From Fictibacillus solisalsi (GTDB taxonomy: Bacteria; Bacillota; Bacilli; Bacillales; Fictibacillaceae): a stretch of 64,000 nucleotides of DNA. Below, piece by piece: positions 8,339-17,079 of this stretch. The notes under the pieces were generated by a model. It made no database searches, was not told where the DNA came from, and saw only the letters and a program-made list of their open reading frames with translations. The stretch's first letter is position 1, and each line of letters starts with the position of its first letter. The stretch spans positions 531,418 to 595,417 of the forward strand of contig NZ_FNHW01000001.1 in the NCBI RefSeq assembly GCF_900103485.1, read 5' to 3'. The position numbers were made by a program, and so were the translations under genes.

Positions 8339-8461
8339 TCCTAAATGATACCATATATTACAAGGGGAATCGCGTAAAATAATAGAATTTTTTGGATTGA
8401 AGGAAAACTTGTATCCTTTAAAGAATAGATAGAGCAGAGTATGGCAAAGGAGGCGGTTTAT

Positions 8462-8512
8462 ATGAAAAAAGAGAGGGTTATGGAGAATGGGAAGAGTACT
8501 GAGAAAAAATAA
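8462..8512 (+). CDS. Possible 16-residue leader peptide
   Basis: ATG 8462 lies eight bases after AAAGGAGG and opens a 16-codon frame starting MKKERVMENG. It ends 15 bases before the TTG start of the cysteine hydrolase gene. The strong ribosome binding site is the only support. It may be a leader peptide or chance. Confidence 0.25.
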   Translation: MKKERVMENGKSTEKK

Positions 8513-8527
8513 ACAGGAGATGATGGT

Positions 8528-9085
8528 TTGAAGCAAGCCTTGCTAATTATTGATGCACAACAGGAATTAATGGATGGAAATGAAGAGAACGAGGAAGTCT
8601 ATCAAAAAATGGAAGTCATTGATACGATTAATAAGGTTATTAAGAAGGCCGAGGATTTAAATGTACCTGTATTGGCTGTACGTGACCTGGACATTGCTGG
8701 AGGCAGTGGTGAAGGATTTCTTGTTCACAGCGAGATTCAATTGCCGGCAGATACCCCTTTCTTTGACAAACGTGCGACCAGCGCTTTTTATGGAACCGGG
8801 TTGCTGGAGCATTTACAAAAACAAGAGATTGAGCATCTGGTGATTGCGGGATGCAAAACGGAGCATTGTATCGATACCGCTGTTCGTATGGCAACGGTGC
8901 AGGGGTTTGATGTCACCTTGATTAAGGAAGGGCATTCCACCACATCCTCAAAAAGCTTGCGTGCCGTAGAGATCATTCAGCACCACAATGAAATCCTTCA
9001 CGGCCATTATAATGTAGACCATTTTTCCATGGTAAGAAGTGCTGGCGAAACCGTATTCGAACCACTTCATTACAAGTACCGATAA
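8528..9085 (+). CDS. Isochorismatase-family cysteine hydrolase
   Basis: This 185-residue cytoplasmic hydrolase has the triad Asp (LLIIDAQQE, residue 9), Lys (FFDKRATSAF near 82) and Cys (GCKTEHCIDTAV near 117). The cis-peptide-forming loop before the Cys is typical of the family. It starts at TTG 8528 with AGGAG ten bases before. Family members cleave amides or vinyl ethers; nicotinamidase and isochorismatase are known examples. The substrate is not readable here. It is monocistronic, with a terminator immediately after. Confidence 0.85.
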   Translation: MKQALLIIDAQQELMDGNEENEEVYQKMEVIDTINKVIKKAEDLNVPVLAVRDLDIAGGSGEGFLVHSEIQLPADTPFFDKRATSAFYGTGLLEHLQKQEIEHLVIAGCKTEHCIDTAVRMATVQGFDVTLIKEGHSTTSSKSLRAVEIIQHHNEILHGHYNVDHFSMVRSAGETVFEPLHYKYR

Positions 9086-9101
9086 TAGCTTAACGAACAC
9101 A

Positions 9102-9131
9102 AAGAAGACCTCATGGGGGTCTTCTTTTTTA
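9102..9131 (+). terminator. Intrinsic terminator
   Basis: AAGAAGACC (9102-9110) pairs perfectly with 9118-9126 around a 7-base loop and ends in a T run. Confidence 0.82.
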
Positions 9132-9133
9132 TA

Positions 9134-9187
9134 TTAAGAAAGTCTTAAGAATTATACTGACTGATTGTTAAGATTTACAGGTTAAGA
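9134..9187 (+). promoter_or_regulatory. Four TTAAGA copies upstream of the two-component operon
   Basis: TTAAGA occurs at 9134, 9145, 9168 and 9182. The first two start exactly 11 bases apart, the normal spacing of half-sites for OmpR-family regulators. A TATAAT lies at 9216-9221, just upstream of the response regulator. This suggests autoregulation by the downstream regulator. Confidence 0.45.
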
Positions 9188-9242
9188 TACAGGTAATCCA
9201 CAAAACAGGACATGGTATAATTTTGAAGGGAGCGTGAGAAAA

Positions 9243-9935
9243 ATGAGCGAATTTACAGTATTGGTTGTAGATGATGAAAAAGAAATCAGAGATGCCATTG
9301 AAATCTATTTGAAAAATGAAAAGATGAATGTCCTGCAGGCATCAGACGGCATAGAAGCCATTGAACTTTTGAATGAAGAAATCGTTCATTTAATCATACT
9401 GGATATTATGATGCCGCGCCTTGATGGCATTGCGGCAACGTTTAGGATCAGGGAACAGAAGAACATTCCGATCATTATGCTCAGTGCAAAAAGTGAGGAT
9501 ACGGACAAAATCCTCGGACTTCAAATTGGAGCGGATGATTATTTAACAAAGCCCTTCAATCCTATTGAACTGATTGCCCGGGTGAAATCCCAGCTGAGAA
9601 GGTATATGACGCTCGGGATGTATGAGGGAAAGAACTCGATCATAAATCTGAGCGGTCTTACTCTTGACAAGGATGCGAGAGAAGTGGCCATTCACGGGGA
9701 GGCTGTGAAGCTGACTCCAATCGAATACAGGATTGTAGAGCTTTTGATGTCCTATCCTGGGCGTGTATTTTCGATACATGACATTTATGAACGAGTCTGG
9801 CAGGAGCCCTGCTATAATGCAGAAAATACAGTAGCCGTTCATATCAGGAAAATCAGAGAGAAAATAGAGATTGATCCAAAAAATCCAAGATATTTAAAGG
9901 TGGTATGGGGCGTTGGGTACAAAATGGAAAAGTAG
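9243..9935 (+). CDS. OmpR/PhoB-family response regulator
   Basis: I prefer ATG 9243 over GTG 9234 because AAGGGAG sits about ten bases before it. The receiver domain has the acidic pair in VVDDEKE, the phospho-acceptor Asp54 in LDIMMP, a Thr/Ser in LSAKS and the Lys in LTKPF. The C-terminal winged helix ends with the usual YLKVVWGVGYKM. It is about 230 residues, the normal length for the family. It is coupled to the following kinase by a 23-base overlap. The four TTAAGA repeats upstream may be its own binding sites. Confidence 0.93.
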   Translation: MSEFTVLVVDDEKEIRDAIEIYLKNEKMNVLQASDGIEAIELLNEEIVHLIILDIMMPRLDGIAATFRIREQKNIPIIMLSAKSEDTDKILGLQIGADDYLTKPFNPIELIARVKSQLRRYMTLGMYEGKNSIINLSGLTLDKDAREVAIHGEAVKLTPIEYRIVELLMSYPGRVFSIHDIYERVWQEPCYNAENTVAVHIRKIREKIEIDPKNPRYLKVVWGVGYKMEK

Positions 9936-12147
9936 GCTGAGGTGGGGTGCATGGCTGCTCTTATTTACAATCGGTTTGAGCGGTACTTTAACCTTCCTGT
10001 CCCAATGGGATGCCTATCTGGGAAAGAGTTACTTTGATACGGATGAATTCCAAAGTGAGTACAATACGTTTCTGGGATATCTCCATATTTCCGAAGTCAG
10101 CAATTTGACAGGGGATGAGATGAAAGAAAGAATTACCGTTTCCGATGAGGAAATGGAGGAATACCGCTTCAGATACGGTGAGCTATCTGACCAAATCAAT
10201 AGCATTCAGGAACAGTACAGACCGCAGCTGGAAGAGGCGAGAGCGGATCATAATCAAAAGCTTGAAAGCTATTATCAAAAGCAAAGAGACAAAAAGATTG
10301 AAGACATACAGAAAAATTTTGACAGTGAAAAATATGTAAAAGAGAAAGTGAAAAAGGAAAAAGAGAAGCAAATCGATCATTTTATTGAAAATAAACAAGA
10401 GGTAAAGAGGCAGTTCAAGCAATGGAATTCTTCTTTTGATTACTATTTGCAAAATAATGAGAGTGCTGAAGTTTTTACCAATCTCTCCTCTTCAAATAAA
10501 CAGGATGCCTATCAAAAGTTAAACAATGGCAACATGCAGTTTGTTCAGGAATACAAAAGTGCAAAGGATCTGTCCATCTCAGACTACATGCCGCCCTCGG
10601 ACGACACAGGAGAGGGTCCAAATTATGAAAAAACTGTTACTGATGTTTTATCTGATGAAAATCCGGTGCTGATCGGAAAAATTGGTGTGCCGAAATCTTT
10701 GCCTAAAACCAGCATGATTTATGAGCAGTATCATATGTTCAAGATCAATCAGCTCTTTTTTTACATCTACAGTTCTGTGGGTGTGGTTGGTTTCGCGATA
10801 AGTATCTGGCTTGCAAGAAAATACCGTTTGCTGGGTGCAATTGGTGAACTGCCAATTAAAAACGTATACCGAAAAGTGCCCATTGATCTAAAAGTAGTGT
10901 CCTTACTTCTATTTGTATTTGTTCTCTTGGTATCAGTCGGTAACATTTTTACGTTTACCTTATACGGCGACTATTCAGTCATGATCAAAAATACACTTTT
11001 TGATCTTTTATTTACAAGTATTATTGCAGGACTCATCTTGATTCAGGTGGTTTGCCTCCGTGCAGAGATAGATGAAAAGGGCTTGACCAGAGAGGATTGG
11101 AGAAATTCTCTCATTTACCGATTATGGATGGATGTGCTGAAGGCGTTTCATTCATTGGGATTTGCTTTTCAAATTCTCGTTTTGCTTGTCATTGTCTTTG
11201 CTTCCGGTTTTGGTGTGGGCTTTATTATGTACAACGAGCAGCTTATCGCACTATATCTCATACTCTTTTTGGTTGTTACGGTTCCGGCGCTGTTATTACT
11301 GCTACGGAAGGTTTCCTACTTAAACCGGATTGTCATACATTCTTCTGACTTGGCTGCCGGGAAAATGGAGCCGGATTTGAAGGCGAAAGGAAATTCTCCG
11401 CTTGCCGGTCTGGCAAGGAACATTAACACACTGAAGCACGGAGTAAAGGCACTGCAGAAGTCCGAAGCCAAAAGCGAACGGCTGAAAACAGAGTTGATCA
11501 CCAATGTAAGCCATGATTTACGAACACCGCTCACTTCAATCATTACTTACACAGAGTTGTTAAAAACACCGGATCTTGATCAGGACAGCCAAAAGGCATA
11601 CGTTGAAATTATTGACAGGAAATCAAAACGGCTCAAAGTCTTGATTGATGATTTGTTTGAAGCATCAAAAATGGCAAGCGGAAATATTGAACTTGTTCGA
11701 ACAAAAGCAGATATTGTTCAAATGCTTCAACAGGCACTTGCCGAAAATGATGAAGCCATAGAGAAATCCAATTTGCAGTTCAGACTGTCATTTTCTGAGC
11801 ATCCAATCCATGCGAATGTGGATGGTCAAAAAATGTGGCGTGTATTTGATAATCTGATCGGAAATGCGTTGAAATATTCTCTTGATCAAACCAGGGTATA
11901 TATCGAAATTGAACAAAGGCAGGATGAAGTCATCATCTCATTTAAAAACATTACAAAATATGAATTGGGAGGCAACACGGAGGAGCTGTTTGAACGGTTC
12001 AAAAGGGGGGACACGTCACGCCATACGGATGGCTCGGGGCTTGGCCTTGCGATTGCCAAATCGATTGTTGATCTGCATGAAGGACAGATGGATGTAGAAG
12101 TAGATGGAGATTTATTTAAAGTGATAATCCGCCTGGATGCGGTATAA
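9913..12147 (+). CDS. Membrane sensor histidine kinase with large extracytoplasmic domain
   Basis: This is the partner kinase of the preceding regulator. It is 744 residues long and starts at TTG 9913 inside the regulator gene, with AAGGTGG upstream. One membrane segment (about 11-30) is followed by some 250 outside residues. These contain a strongly charged Lys/Glu/Gln coiled coil near residues 95-170. Five or so further membrane segments lie between about 280 and 470. The HisKA box has His534 (NVSHDLRTPL), and the ATPase domain shows DNLIGNALKYS and GSGLGLAIAKS. The outer coiled coil and multiple membrane segments are unusual. The stimulus is unknown; cell envelope sensing is a guess. Confidence 0.9.
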   Translation: MGTKWKSRLRWGAWLLLFTIGLSGTLTFLSQWDAYLGKSYFDTDEFQSEYNTFLGYLHISEVSNLTGDEMKERITVSDEEMEEYRFRYGELSDQINSIQEQYRPQLEEARADHNQKLESYYQKQRDKKIEDIQKNFDSEKYVKEKVKKEKEKQIDHFIENKQEVKRQFKQWNSSFDYYLQNNESAEVFTNLSSSNKQDAYQKLNNGNMQFVQEYKSAKDLSISDYMPPSDDTGEGPNYEKTVTDVLSDENPVLIGKIGVPKSLPKTSMIYEQYHMFKINQLFFYIYSSVGVVGFAISIWLARKYRLLGAIGELPIKNVYRKVPIDLKVVSLLLFVFVLLVSVGNIFTFTLYGDYSVMIKNTLFDLLFTSIIAGLILIQVVCLRAEIDEKGLTREDWRNSLIYRLWMDVLKAFHSLGFAFQILVLLVIVFASGFGVGFIMYNEQLIALYLILFLVVTVPALLLLLRKVSYLNRIVIHSSDLAAGKMEPDLKAKGNSPLAGLARNINTLKHGVKALQKSEAKSERLKTELITNVSHDLRTPLTSIITYTELLKTPDLDQDSQKAYVEIIDRKSKRLKVLIDDLFEASKMASGNIELVRTKADIVQMLQQALAENDEAIEKSNLQFRLSFSEHPIHANVDGQKMWRVFDNLIGNALKYSLDQTRVYIEIEQRQDEVIISFKNITKYELGGNTEELFERFKRGDTSRHTDGSGLGLAIAKSIVDLHEGQMDVEVDGDLFKVIIRLDAV

Positions 12148-12161
12148 AATGAAAGATAGCT

Positions 12162-12190
12162 AAAGAAGCGGCATTGTCCGCTTCTTTTTG
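12162..12190 (+). terminator. Intrinsic terminator after the two-component operon
   Basis: AAAGAAGCGG pairs perfectly with CCGCTTCTTT around a 6-base loop, followed by further T. Confidence 0.85.
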
Positions 12191-12272
12191 ATATCCGGAA
12201 AAATCTTTTGTTTACATTTCTATAAGGTTCTGTTTTATTATAGGAATAGACTGAATGTAAGAGGTATAACTT

Positions 12273-13214
12273 ATGCTAAATGTTTATTACACTGACACCG
12301 CAAACCAACTAACAGAAGTGGATGACATACAAAAAGGATGCTGGATCAATCTTATTGCACCGACCAATGAAGAAATTAACTGGGTGGTTGAAAAAATAGG
12401 TATAGATCCGGACTTCCTGAGAGATGCCCTGGATGAAGAAGAACGTTCAAGGGTAGAAAAAGAGGGCAATACCGTAAGTGTTATCGTGGACCTGCCGATT
12501 TTGGATTCAGACGAAAACGGAGTCCAGTATGATACCTTTCCACTTGCCATGATATCCACCGATTCTCATTTTATAACGGTTTGCCTAAGGGAAAACCCCA
12601 TTCTGGAGCTGTTTGCCAAGCGCAAAGTAAAAAACTTTTTCACGTATAAAAAAACGCGTTTTGTGTTTCAGCTGCTTCAGATGATTGCTACTTATTATTT
12701 GCGTTACCTTCGGCAAATCAACCGGAAAACCGAGCAAATTGAATATGAATTACGGCAGACACTGAAAAATGATGATCTTTTTGAACTGCTCCGGCTTGAG
12801 AAATCTCTCGTATATTTTGCCACATCTCTTAAATCCAATGATGCTGTACTTGAAAAATTGCTGAAGGTCAGCTACTTGAAAATGTATGAAGAAGACAAGG
12901 ATCTGCTGGAAGACGTAATTATCGAAAACAAGCAGGCGATTGAAATGAGCCTTATTTACAGAAATATATTAAAAAGCCTTATGGATGCTTTTTCTTCGGT
13001 AATATCAAATAACCTGAACGTAGAAATGCGCTTTTTAACGTCCATTACCATTATTCTTGCTTTGCCTACCATGGTAGCAAGCTTTTATGGAATGAACATA
13101 CCGCTGCCTTTCCAGAAATATCCACATGCTTTTTTTGTAAGCCTGTGTGTGGCTTTTACCATATCAGGATTGGTTGCCTTTATCTTTTGGAAAAAGCGCT
13201 TTTTCCGGAAATAG
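12273..13214 (+). CDS. corA: CorA-family magnesium/divalent cation transporter
   Basis: This 313-residue channel-like Mg2+ transporter forms pentamers in this family. The long N-terminal cytoplasmic domain (about residues 1-245) is helical at its end. Two C-terminal membrane segments are present, and the first ends in the hallmark FYGMNIP loop near residue 272. The basic tail (KKRFFRK) closes the protein. I see no magnesium riboswitch in the short upstream region. Related family members carry Co2+ or Zn2+, so ion choice is not certain. Confidence 0.9.
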   Translation: MLNVYYTDTANQLTEVDDIQKGCWINLIAPTNEEINWVVEKIGIDPDFLRDALDEEERSRVEKEGNTVSVIVDLPILDSDENGVQYDTFPLAMISTDSHFITVCLRENPILELFAKRKVKNFFTYKKTRFVFQLLQMIATYYLRYLRQINRKTEQIEYELRQTLKNDDLFELLRLEKSLVYFATSLKSNDAVLEKLLKVSYLKMYEEDKDLLEDVIIENKQAIEMSLIYRNILKSLMDAFSSVISNNLNVEMRFLTSITIILALPTMVASFYGMNIPLPFQKYPHAFFVSLCVAFTISGLVAFIFWKKRFFRK

Positions 13215-13228
13215 AAAATCATTCTGCG

Positions 13229-13262
13229 AAAGGGAACTTTTCTCAATAAAGTTTCCTTTTCG
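13229..13262 (+). terminator. Intrinsic terminator after corA
   Basis: AAAGGGAACTTT pairs with AAAGTTTCCTTT (one G-T pair) around a 7-base loop, then T residues. Confidence 0.7.
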
Positions 13263-13436
13263 TTTCGTTGAAAGAGAAAACGCTTTCCTGTTAAAGGCAA
13301 ATGGGTTTACAATCAGGTTATCTTATCTTTAAAATTATGTTAACATTGTAAAGCGATATGAACTTAAAAGACATGTATCCTATGAACGATGATATAGAAT
13401 ATTAAGCATAGTGATCCAAAAAAGGAGATGCCAGCA

Positions 13437-14402
13437 ATGAGCCAGACCATGTTAGAGAATGAGTCGCTGTCTCCCTACCTTTCTTTTACAAGGGAAGAAT
13501 GGGCGGGCTTGTATTCGGCCGATATACAACCGTTAACAGAATGGGAAGTGTCGGAACTTCAGGGAATCAACGAAAACGTATCCCTCAATGAGGTCTCGTC
13601 TATTTATTTGCCATTGTGCCGGTTGCTTAACCTATATGTCACCTCTTCACAGCAGCTTCATCTGCAATCAAATGCATTTTTGCGCAAGCAAATGAAGAAG
13701 CCGCCGTTCATTATCGGAATTGCAGGCAGTGTAGCGGTAGGCAAAAGCACAACGTCCCGGATTATCCAGGCGCTTCTGTCCAGATGGCCCAATACGCCAA
13801 AGGTTGAACTTGTTACCACAGACGGCTTTCTTTATCCCAATGCTGTTTTGGAACAAAAAGGGCTGATGGGGAAGAAAGGATTTCCAGAAAGCTACGATTT
13901 AAAAGGACTGATCCAGTTTTTGTCCCAATTGAAATCAGGAAAGCCGGTAGTCGAAGCTCCCATCTATTCTCACTTGGAATATGATATCCTGCCAGACCAG
14001 GTACAAACCATTTCTGAACCCGATATCGTTATTGTTGAAGGTATTAATGTACTGCAGGTCCCGAAACAAAAAAGAAGCAAAAAACAAAATACACAAATAT
14101 TTGTTTCGGATTTCTTTGATTTTTCCCTTTATGTGGACGCGGACGAAGAGGAAATCAAGCAATGGTATGTGGATCGATTTAAAATTTTGAGAAATACCGC
14201 TTTTCAAAGCCCGGTATCCTATTTTCACCGTTATGCGGATCTGAATGATGAGGAAGCAGTTGAATTTGCACTCAATATTTGGAATACAATTAATGGATTG
14301 AATTTGCGTGAAAACATCCTCCCGACTAAGTATCGGGCGCATCTCATTTTGGAAAAAGGAAAAAACCACTCTGTATCCGGTGTTAAAATGAGAAAAATGT
14401 AA
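13437..14402 (+). CDS. coaA: Type I pantothenate kinase
   Basis: This enzyme phosphorylates pantothenate, the first step of coenzyme A synthesis. I place the start at ATG 13437, ten bases after AAGGAG; the in-frame ATG at 13428 is too close to that site. The P-loop GSVAVGKS lies at residues 97-104. The downstream pieces [18 protein letters not shown] and EGINVLQ follow bacterial CoaA in order. At 321 residues it has the normal length for the bacterial type I enzyme, unlike CoaX. It is monocistronic, with its own terminator. Confidence 0.95.
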   Translation: MSQTMLENESLSPYLSFTREEWAGLYSADIQPLTEWEVSELQGINENVSLNEVSSIYLPLCRLLNLYVTSSQQLHLQSNAFLRKQMKKPPFIIGIAGSVAVGKSTTSRIIQALLSRWPNTPKVELVTTDGFLYPNAVLEQKGLMGKKGFPESYDLKGLIQFLSQLKSGKPVVEAPIYSHLEYDILPDQVQTISEPDIVIVEGINVLQVPKQKRSKKQNTQIFVSDFFDFSLYVDADEEEIKQWYVDRFKILRNTAFQSPVSYFHRYADLNDEEAVEFALNIWNTINGLNLRENILPTKYRAHLILEKGKNHSVSGVKMRKM

Positions 14403-14406
14403 TTGG

Positions 14407-14434
14407 AAAAGACGGCCAAAAGCCGTCTTTTTTT
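14407..14434 (+). terminator. Intrinsic terminator after coaA
   Basis: AAAAGACGGC pairs with GCCGTCTTTT around a 5-base loop, with a run of T. Confidence 0.85.
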
Positions 14435-14660
14435 ATGAACTCTTTGGAACTGCACATAGCGGGACAGGAAATAGGGTATAAAGTAGAAGCCGATCGATAA
14501 CAGAGCCTATATTACAAAAATTGTATCTATTTCCTCATTTTTAAGAAAGAGGATATAGAGTATGGTAATAGTACAATACTTACTAAAAAGTAACTTATTA
14601 TCTTTTGGCGACTAAACAGCAACTGCTTTTTGAATGAAAACCCGCATGGGAGCTGATGTT

Positions 14661-15305
14661 GTGAAAGATTATGAATTGAATAAACATGTCTTTTTGGCCA
14701 AACTCATTACACAATATGCAAGAGTTCATCGGAAAGCAGTAGGTCCTGTTGCCGAGGAGTATATCCGTCAGATTGGATTACGCACGGGAGAATGGATTGA
14801 GGGCTATTACAAGGAATACAACAGTCCGTGGAGTATTCAGCAATACGTCGATATTCTGATCGATTTGAAAAATAAAATCGGCGGTCAATTTGAAATCATG
14901 TCCATCGATGGTGACCGAATCGTCATGAAGGCCATTCAATGCCCGTTCGGAGATGACGTTACTGATGCTCCCCACCTTTGCATGATGACGTCCAGCGTAT
15001 TCGGCGGGATTGCTGCGAGACATTTTGGTTATGGGAAAGTTTCACTCAGGAAACAAATGGCGCTTGGTCACGATAACTGCGAAATTGCCATTTATTTAAC
15101 GCCGGATGATGCTGAAGAGGGGATTGAGTATAAGGATTTGGCCATTTCCCCTGCTCAGTCGGACCCTTTTCTCTGGGAGGAAGAAACCATCACCATGTTG
15201 AACGAGGAGCTAAAGCGAACGGATGAAATGATGATCAAATTGCTGGATGAGTTGGAAGAATTAAGGGCAAAGGTAAAAGAGGATGGAAAAAGCGCATGCG
15301 ATTGA
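14661..15305 (+). CDS. Methanogen output domain-like protein
   Basis: I place the start at GTG 14661, nine bases after GGGAG. The 214-residue product resembles proteins annotated with the methanogen output domain 1, a sensory output module also found alone in firmicutes. A Cys-Pro-Phe-Gly motif (near residue 100), a second Cys about 15 residues on (HLCMMTSS) and a His-containing ARHFGYG follow. This is a plausible metal or small-ligand site. The C-terminal 45 residues form a Glu/Lys-rich coiled coil. No partner kinase or regulator lies next to it. Function is unknown. Confidence 0.6.
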   Translation: MKDYELNKHVFLAKLITQYARVHRKAVGPVAEEYIRQIGLRTGEWIEGYYKEYNSPWSIQQYVDILIDLKNKIGGQFEIMSIDGDRIVMKAIQCPFGDDVTDAPHLCMMTSSVFGGIAARHFGYGKVSLRKQMALGHDNCEIAIYLTPDDAEEGIEYKDLAISPAQSDPFLWEEETITMLNEELKRTDEMMIKLLDELEELRAKVKEDGKSACD

Positions 15306-15322
15306 CAATCAGGAATGTTAAT

Positions 15323-15352
15323 GCGTGTGGTGCCAAACCGCACTCTTTTTTT
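15323..15352 (+). terminator. Weak terminator-like hairpin
   Basis: GTGTGGT pairs with ACCGCAC (one G-T pair) around GCCAA, followed by a T-rich run. Confidence 0.5.
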
Positions 15353-15415
15353 ATCACACCCACACGTTTGAAAGAATGTATGAAAGGTTAAGAAGAACTA
15401 AAGGAGTGAAGTACC

Positions 15416-16204
15416 ATGAAAACCAAAACAGCTAACCTAGACAACAGAAAACTTGCCTATATCGATGAAGGAAAAGGAGAAGCCATCGTGTTGCTTCACG
15501 GTTTTTGTGGAAGCCATGAATATTGGGAGGAAGTGATCCCTGAGCTAGCTAAAGAATACCGTGTAATTGCACCTGATTTGCGGGGGCACGGAAAATCATC
15601 AATCAGTGATTCTGCATGTGCAGTCGAGGATTTTTCTGAGGACATCAAGGAGTTGCTCGGGCAATTAGGATTGGATAAAGTCACGATGCTGGGTCATTCA
15701 CTGGGAGGTTATATTACTTTAGCGTTTGCTGATCATCAAAGCAACCGGCTGAAGGGATATGGACTGATCCACTCAACCGGATTTCCAGACGATGAAGCCG
15801 GCCGGGTGAAGAGAGACCGTACCATTGAGCAAATCAAGGAAAAAGGAATCAAGTCAGTAATTGATCAATTGATACCCAACCTGTTTGCACCGGATACTTT
15901 GCTGACAGAGAAAAAAGAGAAGGCAATAAGAATCGGATATGAAACTCCGCCGGAAGGAGCGATTGCCGCGTCCGTTGCCATGAAAAACCGGCCGAATCGA
16001 AACGGCGTTCTCCAGAACTCCAACATTCCCGTTCTCCTGGTGGCTGGTGAAAGCGATCAAGTGATACACCCGGAAAAAACATTTTCGGTGTCCAAGGAGA
16101 ATATCACCCAGACAACATTAAAAGGAGCCGGTCACATGGGAATGTACGAAGCCACGGATACTCTGATAGATGAAATTTTAGAATTTATGAAAAAAATAAA
16201 ATAA
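15416..16204 (+). CDS. Alpha/beta hydrolase
   Basis: This 262-residue cytoplasmic hydrolase has the triad Ser95 (GHSLGG), Asp214 (ESDQV) and His240 (GAGHMG). The oxyanion loop LLHGFCGS is near residues 27-34. No signal peptide or membrane segment is present. The GGAGTG site precedes ATG 15416. The family spans esterases, lactonases and C-C hydrolases, so the substrate cannot be inferred. The gene stands alone, facing the cold shock gene. Confidence 0.88.
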   Translation: MKTKTANLDNRKLAYIDEGKGEAIVLLHGFCGSHEYWEEVIPELAKEYRVIAPDLRGHGKSSISDSACAVEDFSEDIKELLGQLGLDKVTMLGHSLGGYITLAFADHQSNRLKGYGLIHSTGFPDDEAGRVKRDRTIEQIKEKGIKSVIDQLIPNLFAPDTLLTEKKEKAIRIGYETPPEGAIAASVAMKNRPNRNGVLQNSNIPVLLVAGESDQVIHPEKTFSVSKENITQTTLKGAGHMGMYEATDTLIDEILEFMKKIK

Positions 16205-16205
16205 A

Positions 16206-16235
16206 AAAAGGCTCCTGAATCTCAGGAGCCTTTTG
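16206..16235. terminator. Bidirectional terminator
   Basis: AAAAGGCTCCTGA pairs with TCAGGAGCCTTTT around a 3-base loop. A-rich and T-rich flanks on both sides serve the hydrolase gene and the convergent cold shock gene. Confidence 0.85.
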
Positions 16236-16243
16236 TGTATTCC

Positions 16244-16441
16244 TTACTTTTGAACGTTTGCAGCTTGAGGTCCGCGAGCACCTTCAGTGATTTCAAACGT
16301 TACATCTTGACCTTCTTCAAGTGATTTGAAACCTTCGCCTTGAATAGCAGAGAAGTGTACGAATACATCGTCTTGTCCTTCAACTTCGATGAAGCCGAAA
16401 CCTTTTTCTGCGTTGAACCATTTAACTTTACCTTGTAACAT
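16244..16441 (-). CDS. Cold shock protein (CspB/CspD type)
   Basis: This 65-residue OB-fold protein binds single-stranded RNA and DNA as a chaperone. The RNP1 motif KGFGFIEV and RNP2 motif DVFVHFSAI are intact. It is very close to B. subtilis CspB and CspD, and I cannot tell which. AGGAGG sits before ATG 16441. The promoter region is separate and lies about 40 bases upstream. The short leader argues against the long thermosensing leader of E. coli cspA. Confidence 0.95.
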   Translation of the reverse strand: MLQGKVKWFNAEKGFGFIEVEGQDDVFVHFSAIQGEGFKSLEEGQDVTFEITEGARGPQAANVQK

Positions 16442-16476
16442 AGATGTTCCTCCTGTGTGGATAAATCCACGATTTA

Positions 16477-16504
16477 TTACTATTCCTGCTCAAATATCAT
16501 TCAA
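16477..16504 (-). promoter_or_regulatory. SigA-like promoter of the cold shock gene
   Basis: Reading the minus strand, TTGAAT (16504-16499), a 16-base spacer and TAGTAA (16482-16477) are followed by A/T-rich sequence and the start codon of the cold shock gene. Confidence 0.5.
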
Positions 16505-16661
16505 GACGCAAACCACTGCGAAGAAGTCATGTACCGAACAAAAATAACTGTTTCTACTGTAACACTCTTTAACCGAATACGCAAGAGTGTTAAGGATTTA
16601 ATCATATTTTTATTTAAAAGTTCAGAAATGGGGAATAAGAGCTAAGAAGGAGGAGGATAGA

Positions 16662-17030
16662 ATGAAGGCACAAGGATACTTAATCTTTGGATTGCTGTTT
16701 GCCTTATTGATTGCGGTTTTTGCTGTTGTAAATGGCAATGATGTAAGTTTTAATTATATTTTTGGGACAGTCAAATGGCCCCTTGTTCTCGTTATACTTG
16801 GTTCAGCGGCTGTTGGCGGCTTGGCCGTAGGCTTTTTTGGCATTCTGAAAGTGGTTCAGTTGAGAAACCGGGTCAGGCGGCTTGAATCCCAGTTGAAGAA
16901 GCAAGAGTCCTTGCAAAAGGAGACCATTGCTGATAATGATCAGCAGGAATCGATGGATGAAACACTCAATGAGCCTCAGCGAAGGTACCGTGCTGTCGAG
17001 GAGCCAAAAAGAAGCCGGTCTCAGATCTAA
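16662..17030 (+). CDS. LapA-domain (DUF1049) membrane protein
   Basis: This 122-residue protein has two membrane segments (about residues 5-25 and 43-65), then a heptad-rich RLESQLKKQ stretch and an acidic to basic disordered tail. This is the LapA/DUF1049 layout, named for lipopolysaccharide assembly in E. coli; bacterial relatives without an outer membrane have unknown roles. GGAGGAGG precedes ATG 16662. The stop codon lies within the terminator hairpin. Confidence 0.8.
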   Translation: MKAQGYLIFGLLFALLIAVFAVVNGNDVSFNYIFGTVKWPLVLVILGSAAVGGLAVGFFGILKVVQLRNRVRRLESQLKKQESLQKETIADNDQQESMDETLNEPQRRYRAVEEPKRSRSQI

Positions 17031-17048
17031 TTCTGAGACGGCTTTTTT
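17013..17048. terminator. Terminator overlapping the LapA stop codon
   Basis: AGCCG-TCTCAGA (one bulged G) pairs with TCTGAGACGGCT around a 6-base loop, followed by seven T. It may also serve the convergent aldo/keto reductase gene. Confidence 0.82.
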
Positions 17049-17079
17049 TGAGGAACATTTCACTCAACAGGAAAATGGG

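Noticed and set aside
16561-16591. Inverted repeat AACACTCTT with 13-base loop, similar in half-sites to the HrcA CIRCE operator
   Set aside because: The GAGTG half-sites are 17 bases apart when aligned to CIRCE, whereas CIRCE needs 9. No chaperone gene follows.
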